A stretch of 64,000 nucleotides of DNA from Kalaharituber pfeilii (GCA_015179045.1 WHUZ01000012.1:1054001-1118000); one strand, 5' to 3'; shown: positions 46,487-59,243, numbered from the stretch's first letter. The notes: a model not told the origin generated them from the sequence alone. Program-made: numbers and translations.

Positions 46487-49400
46487 TCAGACATCCTCCT
46501 CAATGATCTCCCCCTCAACTACCGCAACACCTTGGATATCCTTGCTTTTCTCCTTCTCTTTCTCCTTGTCCTTATCTTTGTCCCTTTTGAAGAAGAGCGA
46601 TTCTCGCTTCGTAGTCGGACTGCTAGTATTGAACACCTCAGTGCTGGTTCTCTTCGACCCCTCCTTCTCGGTATCCTTTTCATGGTCCTTCATTTTCCTG
46701 CTAAAAAATCCCGTCCCGTCTTTCTTCAACCACGGACTAGAAGTTGGGGTTGGTAATGGAGGCTCGATGGCAGACGAAGAAATCTCTTTATCTTTTTCTG
46801 CTTCATCTCCAGTGTCAGAGGCTGGGCCCTTCTTTCTTGAAAAGAAGCCCCCCGTGCTATCCTTTTTCCATGTCCCCTTTTCCGCATAGTTAGGGTTAGG
46901 ACTAGGGATAAGTAAGCTTCCTTCCGGAGTGTTATTCTCAGTATCTTCTCCTGCTTCGGAGGTTGGACCTGCAGATGTGGCGTGATCCTTTTTGCCTCTG
47001 CTGAAGAGTCCACCATCTTTCTTCCACGAGATGTTGAACTTAGATGTGCTACCCTTTCTGCTAAGGCTAAGCCTTGAGAATAAGGATTCTTTGGTTGGAA
47101 CAATTTCAAGGACACTCCCGCTAGTAGAGTCGGCTGTTGAAAGAGAAATGTCTGTTTGAGATGTATCCGTATGGATTGAGACCGAGTCCGTGCGGTATGC
47201 CGGTGCTTGAGAGGGCTTAATAAGTGAGGACTCGAACGTAGGAGCAGCAGGATTTAGCCTTGGCTCCTGTCTCGGCTTGATGGTTGCATTGGGATTTCCA
47301 GACAGTCCGGGTGGTCCGATAGCAGAATGCAGCGAGGACTGGAACGAATGAGTAGAGGCATTGGTGGAGGCAGCGAGCTTCCGACCAGTGAAATCTGACC
47401 AGTTTGCTGACAGCATACTCAGTCGGTTTGACTGAGGTGGACTAGGCTCAGCAGGCCATCCAAATGCTGCAGACACTCCAGATGAAGGTCTTGGCAGGAC
47501 TCCATCAAAAGAGGTCATTGACAAGGGGCGTGGTGACACCGGCTCCGATTGATCAAACAGCTTTTCTCGTTCAGATGCATCATGGGCTTGATCTTTAAAT
47601 TGTGAAGAGGTTTCTTCATTCAAACCCTTCTTAGCATTGAGGAAGTTGAGGTTGGATGCGATATTCCAGCTTCCGTAGGACCCGCTTCTCCTCCGAGTTC
47701 CTATTGGATCGAGACTCGGAAGGTTGGGGTTATTATGTGGAAATGACCGGGATTCTGCGGGTTTGAGTGACCCAAGCAGGGGGGGTTCTAATGGTAAGTT
47801 CTTCCCTCGCTGTTTGTTGAACGAGAAAAGGTTTACGAACCTCCTAGTCCCGGATATTGGCTCAGCAGGAGGCTGTCTTCCACGCAGCCCATTAACACTC
47901 ATAGGGGGTATAGATGATGCTGCTCCTCTTTCAGCGTCATTGCTCAGTCCATCGCTACCTGCTGGCAAAAATGGCATTTGGTGGAAACTGCTACGCGGCG
48001 AAGAGAGATGGGACGTAGAGCGAGATCCAGACGACATGGGCGACTGAGGTAGGAAGCGTAAGCTCTCGATCAGGGAGTTCCGGTGCTCATCACGAGGTCT
48101 TGACGTGGGGCTTGGGGGATCGGCCACAGAAGCGAACAGATCTGAGGGTAAAAGTGAATCGGCGGTGGGACTCATCAATGTAGACCCATTGAGCCTATCA
48201 TCATTCAGAGAGTCATCTACACTGTTGCTACTTTGAAGGTTGAAGTACGGCAAGGAGGTAGTAGATGCTGCATATGTCGGGTTGAGAGAGGACGGTTGCA
48301 AAACCTGGTTGTAAAAACCCATCACATCCGAGGAGAAACGGTTGTCTTGGATAGAGAATGCCTGTTCAGGATTAGACAAAGTGTGGGTCCGAGATTTGCG
48401 ATTACGATTACGCCGTTGTTTGGGTTTCTTGACCGACGGACTGTCCGCGGCAGGAGCACTATCCCTCCGCGTCTTCCAATAAGTTAGAGCTTCCCTTGAG
48501 CGATTGAGATCCTCTTGGGCCATGTTGAAAGCATTGACTACGCTCACGTAACGCATCTCCAAGTTCTTTTGGCGTTCTTGCCATTCTCGCTCTAGCTTTT
48601 CATCCTCCGCAAGTGTTGCAGAATTCGCACTTTCCGCCTTTGCTTGTTCTTTTTCTGCTTCGAGAGCTTTGATAACAGCAATGACAGATCGAATCTCCTC
48701 CTCTAGCTCGGCAATTTTTGCTTGAGCCTCAACTATTTCCACATTCAACTCCTTCTCCGTACTTTGAGCGTGCTCCTTCGATTCCTCGGCTTCCTTGGAC
48801 AATATCTCCATTCGCTCACGCGCAGCCAATCGCTCTTCTTCCCACTTTCGTGATTCTTGTTGCATTCTCCGTATCTCTTCCTCCTTTGCCCTCAACGCCT
48901 TTTCCGTTTTAGATTTCTGAGCCTCAGCCACCCTTTTAGCCTCTTCCAAGCTCCGAGTCTCGGTACGCAATTGGTGCCGCCCGGCGTCCTCATTCCTTTT
49001 TCTCTCACGCAGTAGCTCTAGCTCCCCCATAAGTACACCCTCGGCATTCTTGTGCTCCTCCTCCGCATGTGCCATCTGTGCCTCTAGTTCGTCAATTTCC
49101 GCACGCAGAGACTCCAACTCCGCGGTCAGAGATTCAACAGTATGTATTTCATCTCCCGCGAGTGATGGTCCCGTTTGCTGTTCCGCTGTTGAGGAAGGCT
49201 GCTTCCGATCTCTTGCAGACCGTTTGCCATGAGGATTTTGATGATGGCTGTGATGCTGTTGCTGCTGCTGCGGCTGATTCCCGTGAGATTCAAGAGCTGG
49301 CGCATGCGGTTGTATGGAAGGCGAGTCATCCGCATGGTCACTCTTGGGCTTCGACCCCACATCCGCCCCATCATGAGACTTCCTCCGTGTTCGCAGTCGG

Positions 49401-49831
49401 ATGAGCTGTCCTGGCGCCTGAAAATTATGCTGATTGGCCGCAATAACCCGGACATTGTAGAGGTGATCGGGATTGAGTCCAGTCACGGTCACACTGGTCT
49501 CCCCGCGTCTTTCGCTCTCCCCAACATTGATGCCATTGATATGGATGATGTGCTTTGCGACCGAGTTAGGTTTCTCTGGCAATGACCAGTGCAGTGTGAC
49601 CGAGTCGGAGGCAATTGCGTGCAGTGAGACCCGAGGAGGTGCGGGAAGATCGAGGCCTAGTAGTTTGACCAGAGTGGGTATTGGAATTTTGAGAAGCACC
49701 GATGCTCTGTAGCACATCCTGCAAAGGCGTTAGATGCGGTTGCAAGAGGATCGCTCATTGGGACCTGAGTAGCGACGGGGAACATAATACCATGCGAGCG
49801 ACAATATCGTGGCTACAACAGCGAACACCAT
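46487..49831 (-). CDS. Membrane-anchored fibronectin type III / coiled-coil protein
   Basis: Two exons, 49831-49791 and 49718-46487, total 3273 nt (1090 aa). Exon 1 gives MVFAVVATILSLA. Splicing completes a Trp codon and continues MCYRASVLLKIPIPTLVKLL, so the N-terminus is one hydrophobic anchor. A fibronectin-III domain follows at about residues 40-130 (PPRVSLHAIASDSVTLHWSL, TSVTVTGLNPDHLYNVRVIA). Residues ~200-430 form a long coiled coil (VESLTAELESLRAEIDELEA onward). The remaining ~650 residues are Ser/Pro-rich and low in complexity, with repeated WKKDxxGxFSRKK segments. Orthologues of this layout exist across filamentous ascomycetes, but I know of no defined function. The track from the ATG at 49717 alone would miss the anchor. 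Confidence 0.85.
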
Positions 49832-50053
49832 AATGGGGTTTGCCGCTTGCGATTATGCCTTGCTGTCTCTGGCTTGTGTGCCACCGGAATGGAGGGGGGT
49901 GAGATTGAGGGATACATGTGCTAGGGTGAACAGTTTTCGCTGGCAGTACACAGGTGACTAAGACGCCCAGCAACGGGAGTTGGATATGCAGCGTGGACTA
50001 TAGTGCATAGTATGCATTTATTTCCTGTTGATTTTCTGGCTAGTACTAGCCAA

Positions 50054-50117
50054 TAAAATATGTATTCGGACAGGGGTACTAATGCACATTATGCGCCATG
50101 TCCGAATACATATTTTA
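50054..50117. repeat. Perfect 19-bp inverted repeat with 26-base loop
   Basis: TAAAATATGTATTCGGACA at 50054-50072 is exactly complementary to 50099-50117. The TCGGACA edge and TA ends resemble a very short Tc1/mariner-derived MITE. Confidence 0.9.
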
Positions 50118-50777
50118 CTAAGTAGCAAGTACAAACCAGTTCATGCAAAGTGCGAATACTCAAAGGTACTTGCCCTACTTAACTAGAATCCACTATTTGA
50201 TGTCTTCTTTCGCTGAAGATTTCTTCTACATTTGGCCTCTTATTGCCTATCATTATTCATGTATATAAATCAGAGTCTCTTGTGACTCTTCATTCGACAC
50301 GCAAAGTCTGCTACATAATCCTATCGATTTTCTTCGAATCTGTATTAAAGTGAGTATTAGGCGCGTTGTTGCAGACTAACAAAAGAAAATAAAGCAATGT
50401 TGAGTTGAAGCAATGTAATAAACCTGCTATACCCCCCCTTAGACTATTATTACAAAACTTTCCTTTACACTCGTAAACGATAGAAGAATAACGGCCGTAT
50501 GGGTAATGATAAGTTGTGCATAGCACAGCACACTCCTTTCCTCGGTGTCACAATATATACCTAGGTACCTTTTAATCCGCCCGTGTAATGATGCACACTG
50601 GCCTATTGGAGTCTGTCAAGTCTCTGCACATTTCAAACCTGATCTGGCTATTCCCGTCAGCGGATCATTCAACCCAGTCAATATAGATGTAGCGCAAAGG
50701 CTAATTGTTTCTAGTTATGATGACTTGAGGCGACGAGGTATAAACTCACATAACCTCTGCATCAAGCCTCTTCCGCT

Positions 50778-51056
50778 TCACCTGTAAACGTACCGTCTCT
50801 GCACTACCATACCTTTCTCTCCCTTGTGGCGGACTTCGTTGCCGTCGTCATAGATGGGGATGTAGGTCTCACCATTCGGGGCGGTGACGGGGACTTCTGT
50901 GAAAACCCAGGGGGGATAGTCCTTCCTGGAGCGGTCTCTTGGGGTGGCTGGTTTATGGTTGGATGACGATGAGCCGCTGATGCTGATGCTACAGTTGATT
51001 CCGACATCGCAGCAAGAGGCCCAGAAAGCTGAGTTTTTGAGTTCAATTGCAAGACT
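50778..51056 (-). other. Unassigned open frame, possible small or terminal exon
   Basis: Reading from the stop at 50778 back to 51056, 93 codons are open. They include DYPPWVFTEVPVTAPNGETY and PIYDDGNEVRHKGEKG, which look more protein-like than the other frames. There is no in-frame ATG, and I found no convincing upstream exon with matching phase, so a gene is not established. Confidence 0.2.
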
Positions 51057-51704
51057 TTAAATCTCAGTTCATGGATTGAGGTACGTACTCTATCATTCAC
51101 AAAGTTGGCATCTACTCCATTTGACGTATTTCGCACTGGAAGCCTCGAACCGCGACCCCTGTTGCATATCGTTTCACCCTTTGATCTTTTTGCTCGTGAT
51201 ACTTGCCAGAATAAGTAATACCCTCAAGCTTGTCACATCTCGCTTTCTTACTAGTCCTACTACTGTAACTCATCGCCGCCTCCCAGCGCTATCGCTCACT
51301 GCAGTCGCTCACAATCTCAAAGCCAGTGTGTTGATAGGCATTATGATATGATTACCGTCCATTTACTGTGGTTTCATGGATACCTTATCATACTGTGTGC
51401 TCCGATAACGCGGACCCCTGTCCTGCACCTGTCGCCCGGCGCCGCGCCAAGAGTTGGCCTCGACACCCCTCCACTCCCGAGAAACCCCCCCCCCCCACAA
51501 CAAACACTCTACTACCTCTACGCTCATCTCCCTTAGAAAGCGCTATTCAGACATGCACATTACTTAGGCTCTTACAACTTTCCGCCAGGTATCGCATCCA
51601 ACCTCCCGGTTTGACTTCGCCGAAGCTTGTCTCACGGCCGATTGCCAAGTTCACATACGACAGCACCCCTCTCTTCCAGTATCAGAGCTATTGCCCCAAG
51701 AACA

Positions 51705-54700
51705 ATGGTCGACGATCGCAAGCTTCGTGGCTTGGAGGAGGCCTTAAGGAGGGTAGTTGCAGCCTTCGTCTCTGAGCTGCCTGGAGAGGATGAGGAGGAA
51801 TTCATGGCGCGCCGTGAACGAATTCTAGGGATTGCAAAAGATCGAGTACTGTGCGCTGCCCCAATCCGTCTCACTGCAGTCGAGTCAGTCATATTAATTG
51901 AAAGCACTAGCTGACTCCTGCGTTTATTGAGATTGTTGTAGAGGATCCTTAAATCAGGAAACACAGACTGAGCTAGGGCCTCACGTTTCAGATCTCATTC
52001 GAACAAAGCGTGCGTTCAGCAATAGTACAGCAAAGGTCGACTCGAATTGCTAATACACCCGTGACAGTTGTGCATGATAATCCAAATCCCGATCCAGCTC
52101 TTCGATATTCGACACTTTTCTCCCGATTAAGTGCTTTACATGTTTTGGAGCGAAAATGGGAGGTCTTATACTTTCTGTATTTGTCGTCAGACAGTCCACC
52201 TACTGCGTCGGTATCAAACAACATCTTCAATGGGTCCGTGCAACCCACAGAGACACCAACAGAAGAAGAGGCGGATACTGGAGCATTCATAGGGCTACAT
52301 CGACTACCTGACAGGCGGAGAGGGGACCCATCCGGCAGCTTGGATAATGCGGGGCAGAATGGGGTTGCGGGAGCGCCTAGAGAAGGGCATGCTGATGAGA
52401 GGAAGCCGAAAGCGGCCATACTTGAGGAGCATGGGGCAGTTCTCGGTACATGAACTGAAACTCCATCATGAGAGGCCAGATTGTACTAACACGTACAACA
52501 GAACCCAGCGAAGATACTCTCCTCTCATCGTTACCATTTACTCTCCTTGGCGTTTCATCAGATACACTTCCGTTTGCAAGCACTGGCCTTACTGGTCCTC
52601 CGCCACCTACTCCGCTAGAAACTCCTACTGATACTTCAGAAAGTCCCAAGAAATTAAGTGCTGCAATCCCACAGTCTACCTTCTTCCCTACGACGAAATT
52701 GATAATCCCAACTATGTTACCCCTCCCGGTTGTATCTCTTCTCCATACGCTTGCTGAACCTGCTCTGCTTTACCGTTCGCTAAATGAATTTGTGCAGTCG
52801 GCGGATGATATCGGAGGGGGGCTTATTGGGCAGAGTTTGCGGGCCGCCATTGGGCAGGAGTTGAGGGGATACTTGAGTCTCATTGGAGGCCTAGAGGGAG
52901 AAATTAGGAGAGCCGTATCTATGGCTGATTCAGCTGACAGTAGAAGAATCGGAAGAATGGGAGTGACATTGAAGAGATGTGTTGTCTGGACAAGGGAGGC
53001 CACTATGGGTTTGCGGTTGATGAGCTTGATTGTAGAGCAGGCTAAAGGTTTCATCCCAGTCCATATTATCCATAAAAGTGGTTGCACTAAGGGGACAATC
53101 CCGCAGACAAAAAGGGCGGGCAGCTCATATCCACAATTCACGGCTTCTCGACATCCCACGGAGATCCTTTTGTCCACAGTTTTGCTGAACGACTTCTTTC
53201 TCATGTTACACGCCAATTCTACGACATGTTACGGCGATGGATCTACGATGGAGAGCTTATGGATCCATATCGTGAATTTTTCGTGTGCGAACAAGACCCC
53301 TCGGAAATAGACCATTCTGAAGGTAGGAAAGGTGCATCAAGCGTCTGGCAAGATAAATATAAAATTGACGAAGGGATGATACCGTCTATCGTCGATGCCT
53401 CGTTTGCCAATAAGGTGTTTTTAATTGGGAAGTCTCTGAACTTCATTAGGTATGGATGCGGCGATTCGGATTGGGTGAATGACTACTCCAGGGACGCTAG
53501 CAAGGAACTGAGATACGGGGATACTGCGACGTTGGAAAGCTCGATTGATGAGGCGTACAAGACTACCATGGCTAGACTGATCCAGCTCATGGCGGATAAG
53601 TTCAGGTTGTTTGATCATCTTACGGCACTTAAGCGGTATCTCTTACTCGGACAAGGTGATTTTGTAGCGCTGCTCATGGAGGGTCTGTCGCCGAATCTTG
53701 AACGGCCTGCCAACTCAATATACAGGCACAATCTTACTGGTCAACTTGAGCATGCTATTCGACATTCGAACGCTCAGCATGAGTCACAAGATGTGCTGAA
53801 GCGATTGGATGCGAGAATGCTTGACCCGACGCATGGAGATATTGGTTGGGATGTGTTCACGCTTGAATACCGCATTGATGCACCTGTGGATGTTGTGATC
53901 ACGACATATGCAACAAGACAGTATTTAAAGGTCTTCAACATGCTGTGGAGGATTAAGAGAGTAGAATTCCACTTGGCGCAAGCGTGGAGGAGATATATGA
54001 CGGGAGCGAGAGGTATATTGGGTGCAATTGATGACAAAGTTGGTAAGGACTGGAAGGTTGCAAGATGTGTTTGTGCGGAGATGATACATTTCGTTTCCCA
54101 ACTGCAGTACTATATTCTCTACCAGGTCGGCTTGAACAAATTCATAATTACAATTTGGAGCGAGCTAACAAAGCATTTACAGGTCATTGAGAAGGCATGG
54201 AACGAGCTACAAACTGCTATTTCCAAACCATCAGTTACGCTAGACGACCTGATCTCGGCTCACGCTAATTACCTAAGTCAAATCACTTCTAAGGGTCTGC
54301 TTTCCCCGGAAACCGCAGGCAGGAGCAAGCATGCACAGCCTGCGACAAAGGTGCCAGAAGAAGACTCCATTTTCCTCGCCATGTTACACGCTATCCTGAA
54401 AGTCATGCTCCGGTATAAAGAGGCCGTGGATGGATTGTATGGTTATTCTGTAGCAGAATATTCTCGTCGACAAGAGATGTCCGCGCGTGTCGAGACCCGC
54501 ACGAAGGAAGGGCGCTGGGGCATGACTGAGGCAGACTACCACGACACCACAGACACTGACAGCCGAGCAAGCACGCCCCTTGGCACAGGACGTAGCGCCA
54601 GTGGTAATGGACGCCCAGACAGCTCCAGTGGCCTCTTCATCCCCGACGCCAGCTCCGAAGAGCTGCTCCCCTCCATTCGTCTCCGGCTGAAGACTGTTGA

Positions 54701-55031
54701 AGACGAGTTTAAATCGTTAAACAAGACATTGCTCGAGGAACTTGCATATCAACCGGACTCCGAAATGAGGATGCTGGGCGTGCAGTTGAACTTTAATATG
54801 TTCTATGAGCTTCCGGTTGCGAGGAAGGGGAAGAAGGAGAGGGAGAGGGAGAAGGAGAGGCAAAGGGAAAGGGAGAAGGAGGTGGAAAGAGAGAGGGAGA
54901 AGGAAAGGGAGAGGAGGAAAGAACGCGAGAGGGAGAGAGAGAGGCGGAAGGAGAGGGAGAGGAGGGAGAGGAGGGAGAAGGAGAGGAGAGAAAAAGATAG
55001 GGACGGGGAAGGGGATGTTGTGATGGACTAG
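51705..55031 (+). CDS. GCP3: Gamma-tubulin complex component 3 (Spc98/Alp6)
   Basis: Core subunit of the gamma-tubulin small complex that nucleates microtubules at spindle pole bodies. Five exons, 51705-51845, 51992-52445, 52502-53047, 53107-54125 and 54183-55031, total 3009 nt (1002 aa). GRIP1 motif: LPLPVVSLLHTLAEPALLYR, LRGYLSLIGGLEGEIRRAVS, DKKGGQLISTIHGFSTSHGD and FYDMLRRWIYDGELMDPYRE, then FFVCEQDP. GRIP2 region: MADKFRLFDHLTALKRYLLL, GQGDFVALLMEGL, WDVFTLEYRIDAPVDVVIT and KVFNMLWRIKRVEFHLAQAW. The 57-nt intron 54126-54182 is in frame and could be misread as coding; removing it joins YYILYQ to VIEKAWNELQ. The C-terminus (about 54820 on) is an unusually long Arg/Glu/Lys tail. The exact donor of exon 1 is my best reading. 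Confidence 0.93.
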
Positions 55032-55703
55032 GTCAAGCATGGACTAGTACTTGTACTTATGTATGATACATGGAGTGAAGTTCGGGGGTTGTGAAAGGGG
55101 TAAACTGGAATACCTGTCTGTATTGGCTGTTCTAACTTCACTAATGAATGTTCATGATAATGCAAATACAAATGTGTGCATTGGAAATCTGAATGGTAGC
55201 TTTGGACGCATGAAACTAGTGTATCTATAGTCTCGTAAACTCTTTGACCCTTGTAATAATCAGGGGGTGGCCTTTGTATTACCGCGTTACCCTCATCTGC
55301 GGCCTAGCAAGAATTACGTAACCTCCAACTATAAATCCAAAAGAAGTAATAGACTCTCCCAATCAGGGAGGGGAAGTTACATACTTCCCAGCTTTTTTTG
55401 TTTCAGTACTCATATGCGGCCCTTCTGGACCATGATGAGAGCTATAAAGTGGCTACCTACAGAATTGAAGCAAACTAACACAATACAATGCAAGTACCAT
55501 CTTCTATCCCTCTGCTTCAGGGCTCAACCACCGCCTCCACCACAAACTCCCTGAGTCTATCTTCCTTCCCCTCCTCAGTAACAAACTCCTCCCGTACAGG
55601 AGACAGGCCCCAATCTTGCCGCCATATCGGCTTTTTCTCCCATCTACTCAGTAGGCAGGTTGCTTAGCAGACTACCAAATTCTTTCTGCTAGGGACGATA
55701 CCG
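55032..55703. other. Intergenic region
   Basis: About 670 bp after GCP3, leading into copia debris. No gene recognised; open frames overlap each other without similarity. Confidence 0.5.
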
Positions 55704-55920
55704 GTGCTCGGGCAATGGCAAAGTCCCAGGAATACCATGCACGCAAGAAACATATCTATCTCAGGGAGCGATATATTACATATATGGTCACAAAAAAGGG
55801 GTTGCGGAGTCAACTATATTCCCACGAGAGAGATGACGGCAGATGCGCTGACAAAGCCTTTACCCAGGGAAGTGCATTTCATCATGCGAAAAATATGGGC
55901 CTATTGTCAATTATAGAGAT
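55704..55920 (+). pseudogene. Ty1/copia RNase H relic (3' end of pol)
   Basis: One frame reads AKSQEYHARKKHIYLRERYI. The next frame continues VNYIPTREMTADALTKPLPR followed by a stop, the classic last segment of copia RNase H (HARTKHIDIRxHFIRE ... TxEMxADxLTKPL). A frameshift lies between the two halves at about 55800. It is about 15 kb from the gag relic and in the same orientation, with unrelated genes between, so the two are probably separate insertions. Confidence 0.8.
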
Positions 55921-56934
55921 TCACGAGTGCATGGGATGCGCCGCTAGTTTTATATCGCAAAATGATCTACCGGTGTATCGTCACATTCAAAGGAAGGTCA
56001 TCATAGCTTCAACGTACTTAGAGGATGAATAAGTGAGTGTCGAGATGCAATCATAACTGAAAATAGAAGTTGCTAATATGGAATCGGCGTTTGACCGTTC
56101 TTTTACGATTAACCGAGGAGAATGAGAGCAACTGCTAGATGAAATCAACCTTTCCTGAACGTGAGAAGGTCACACGCAGAATTCTAGGGGAGGTATATGA
56201 ATCAAAGGGATGAATACAGAGAGCATCTGTTGCATTATTTGCATGCGTGTTTATCATCCCTGATAATTTTTAAACATGTCTCGGAGGTGATGGTACACAT
56301 TGCTAGCATATGATAAGTTAGGCAAGAGAGGCAGGGCCATGATCAGGTTGCATAAGAAAGACATAAGCGGGAATATATATAGATTGACAAGTGGGAAGGC
56401 ATGACTCTCCTCTCGTCTCCCTTTTATTGAGCACTGTTCTGTAGGCAGCATGCAGCCACTTATTCCATGCTTACCCCGAACATTCCGGATCCTAGGAGGC
56501 TCTGCGCCAAGACCACAAAGATGCCCCAACCTGGCCTCCATGTAAGTTCCGAGGTAAACATTTAAACTTTCTTCGACACCTGTATTACATTGCAGCACGC
56601 GAAATTATAGGCGTTTGGATGGTTCCTGTGCAGCGCGCGTACTGGGAATATGAACGGATTGAACATGCCAGGGAATCCGCTGTTTGAATCGCCGCAGCCA
56701 GTGAGGCAGCAGGGTGGGAGATTGGTGAGTAGCAAGATACCGATAGGTTTCTTAGTTGCTTCATGCGCTGGATTGATAGATGCTTCTGCACATGACGGCT
56801 TCTAGACACCTGTAGACGACGACGTCTTCTAAGCAAATGCGAGCCAGAGGAGTCGAACGGAATGGAACGAAGTTGAGTCGAGACCAGTGAGAACCAGAGC
56901 TAATGATTAATCATCTACTGAGCAGACATCTACA
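55921..56934. other. Intergenic region before MAD1
   Basis: About 1 kb. The first part may still be copia 3' sequence. The part next to 56935 must hold the MAD1 promoter. Nothing else recognised. Confidence 0.45.
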
Positions 56935-59243
56935 ATGGCCAACCCCCGATCCAACGTCAACCAACCCACATACGACTTCCTCGCCGGTCCTCCCTCGCCC
57001 TCCCCTCCGCCGCCCCACCAACACCGCAAGTCTCTGATCGTGTCCTCCACCACACCCAAGGTCCCTGGGGCCTCCGTTGACATCTCCACGGAGGCCCTAC
57101 GCTCGGAACTAAATTCGCTACGATACGAGTTGTCGACGTTGAAGGCAGACCGGGAGTTGGAGAGGGTGCGGCACCAGGAGCAGGTGCGGGCACTAGAGGC
57201 GAAGGCGGAGGATAAGGCGAGGTTAGCGGATGCGGCGGAGACGGATAAAAGGTTTTTGTTTGAAAAGCATAAGGCGGTTGGGGAAGAGCTGGGGAAGGTG
57301 AAGGATGCGGCAGAGAATGCGAAAGTGAGTTTCTGTTCCACGGAGGGGATTTTGTTTTGCTTTGGGGGTAAAATTTGATTGATGGATATACTAGCACGAC
57401 TACGAACGCACAATACGACAACTCAAGTCCCAAATTACACAATTAGAAGAGATAGGGCAAGAGCGTTTGGACGACCTGCAAACCCTAGACCGTCAAACCA
57501 AACGCCAAATTGACGAGCTTACGACCCGCAACCGCACGCAATCCACCTCCCTCACGCAACTTCAAAGCGAGTACGATGAGAACGTTGCTGCGCTCCAAGG
57601 CGCCCAGCAGCGGTGCTCTGCGCAAGAAGTCGAGATTGCAAATCTAAAGAAGGAGATTGTGAAGCTTTCAGGCGCCCCAGGGGATCTCGAGAGTTTGACG
57701 GTGCTGAAGCGGGAACTGAGCGAGCAGCTGGCGCAAGTCAAGAGTCTGGAGACGGCGAATGCGAAATTGAGCGCGGAGGTCAAGAAGTTGAGGGAGGTGA
57801 GCAGGAACATGGAGGTACTGGAGGAGCAGAAGACAAGTCTGGAGGGCAAAGTGAGGATGATGGAAGACTTGAGAAATGAGATCTCGGAGATGGAACTGCA
57901 GTTGTCGATACTGAAGGATGAGAAGAAGGCGTGGGCGGCCTTTTTGGAGAGTAATGAGGGAGAGCTGAGTGGTTACGATTCGCCGCAGGCAATTGCGAGG
58001 GCCCTGATGGAGGAGAAGGTAGAAAGAGCAGAGTTGATTGAGAGATTGGGGAGGGTGGAGCCGGAGTTGGCTGAGCGTGAGGAGGCGATTGAGAGAGCGG
58101 AGAAAGAGAGGGATGAGCTGAAGATGGAGATGGACAAGGTTGTAGAGAGTTATAAGAAGTTGCACATTTCGAGGGCGAGAATTGAGAGGAATAGGCAGTT
58201 GGCGTTAAAGGAGGTAGGAATGTTGAGGGAGCAACTGGTGAGTTACCCCGTGCTTGTGAAATCCACGTTATTGATATGATATACTAATAAATGGCTGTTT
58301 GCAGAAATCTTTTTCGACAGAGGAAACAAACTTGATGGACGGCAACTACGACTCTCAAAAAGCAAAGTATATCGAAGAACTGCAAACCATCATCGATACG
58401 TACAAACGTGAAAACGAGACACTGCTGTCGGACATCTCCAAGCAAGAAAAAGAGCTGGCTGCGAACCCGCCTAGCGGGACCCCGGTCTCCCTCAAACGCG
58501 CCCACGACGCTATTACCTCCTCCGCCGCCGCCGAAGAAGCGTCAGAGAGGCTCGGCCAGCTGACACGGCGCGCACGGCACTATCAGGAAGAAGTCAACAG
58601 ACTCAAAAAATCCGAAGCAGTTCTTAAAAAGGAGCTCAAAGCCATGCAGGCCCGCATCGAGCAATTGGAGAAATCGACAGCGCAACGAACACGCATACTA
58701 GAGCTGAGAGACAACCCGACGGCCAACAGCGAGAAGGTCAAAATGGAGCAACTGCGGACGCTGCGGGCGGAGAATGCTGCACTGATGGCACAGTTGAGGG
58801 GATGCATGCACGAGGTCGGTAAGGTCGTCCCCGTGTCATCGCTTGATGCGCTCCAGCAGACGCTCGATGAGCTCAAACAGCAAGTCGCGGAGAAGGAGAA
58901 GCGAATGGCGAGGTTGAAGCAGATTTGGACGCAGAAGAGCGTGGAGTGGAGGCAGGCAGTGCACTCAATTGTCGGGATTTTGTTCGATTTTATGCCGAAC
59001 GGAAGGGTGAGGGTGAGTTCGAGAGAGTGGTATGATGACGGCGCCGGTGGGGAGGGCACAGAAGAACCGGGAATCACATTCGACGGCGAGCAAGGGACGA
59101 TGAAGATTAGTCCGGAAGGATTTAGTCAGAGGATATCGCCATTGGTGAAGGAGTGGGTAGAGGTCAGGGGGGATATCCCGGGGCTGATTGCCGCGTTGCG
59201 GCTGAGGAGTTATGAGAATGGTCCCGAAAGGATGGAGGAATAA
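56935..59243 (+). CDS. MAD1: Spindle assembly checkpoint protein Mad1
   Basis: Kinetochore and nuclear-pore coiled-coil protein that recruits and converts Mad2. Three exons, 56935-57324, 57395-58237 and 58305-59243, total 2172 nt (723 aa), close to known fungal Mad1 lengths. After a Pro-rich start (FLAGPPSPSPPPPHQHRKSL), almost the whole protein is heptad coiled coil (LRSELNSLRYELSTLKADRE, LKRELSEQLAQVKSLETANA, RLGQLTRRARHYQEEVNRLK). The C-terminal globular RWD-like domain has the Mad1 signature WRQAVHSIVGILFDFMPNGR followed by VRVSS. The gene is convergent with RAT1. Confidence 0.9.

Larger units (their letters stand above)
49832..51704. other. Long divergent intergenic region, FN3 protein / GCP3
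   Basis: 1.87 kb between divergent starts. It contains the hairpin at 50054-50117, an AT-rich stretch at 50200-50400 with a TATATAAA-like motif at about 50261 that could be a solo LTR or an unrelated promoter, and an unassigned open frame on the minus strand (50778-51056). A C9-10 run lies at about 51487-51496. Confidence 0.4.

Noticed and set aside
54126..54182. Extra 19 residues in GCP3 as a real insertion
   Set aside because: Bounded by GT and AG, AT-rich, and its removal joins two conserved segments in frame, so it is read as an intron.
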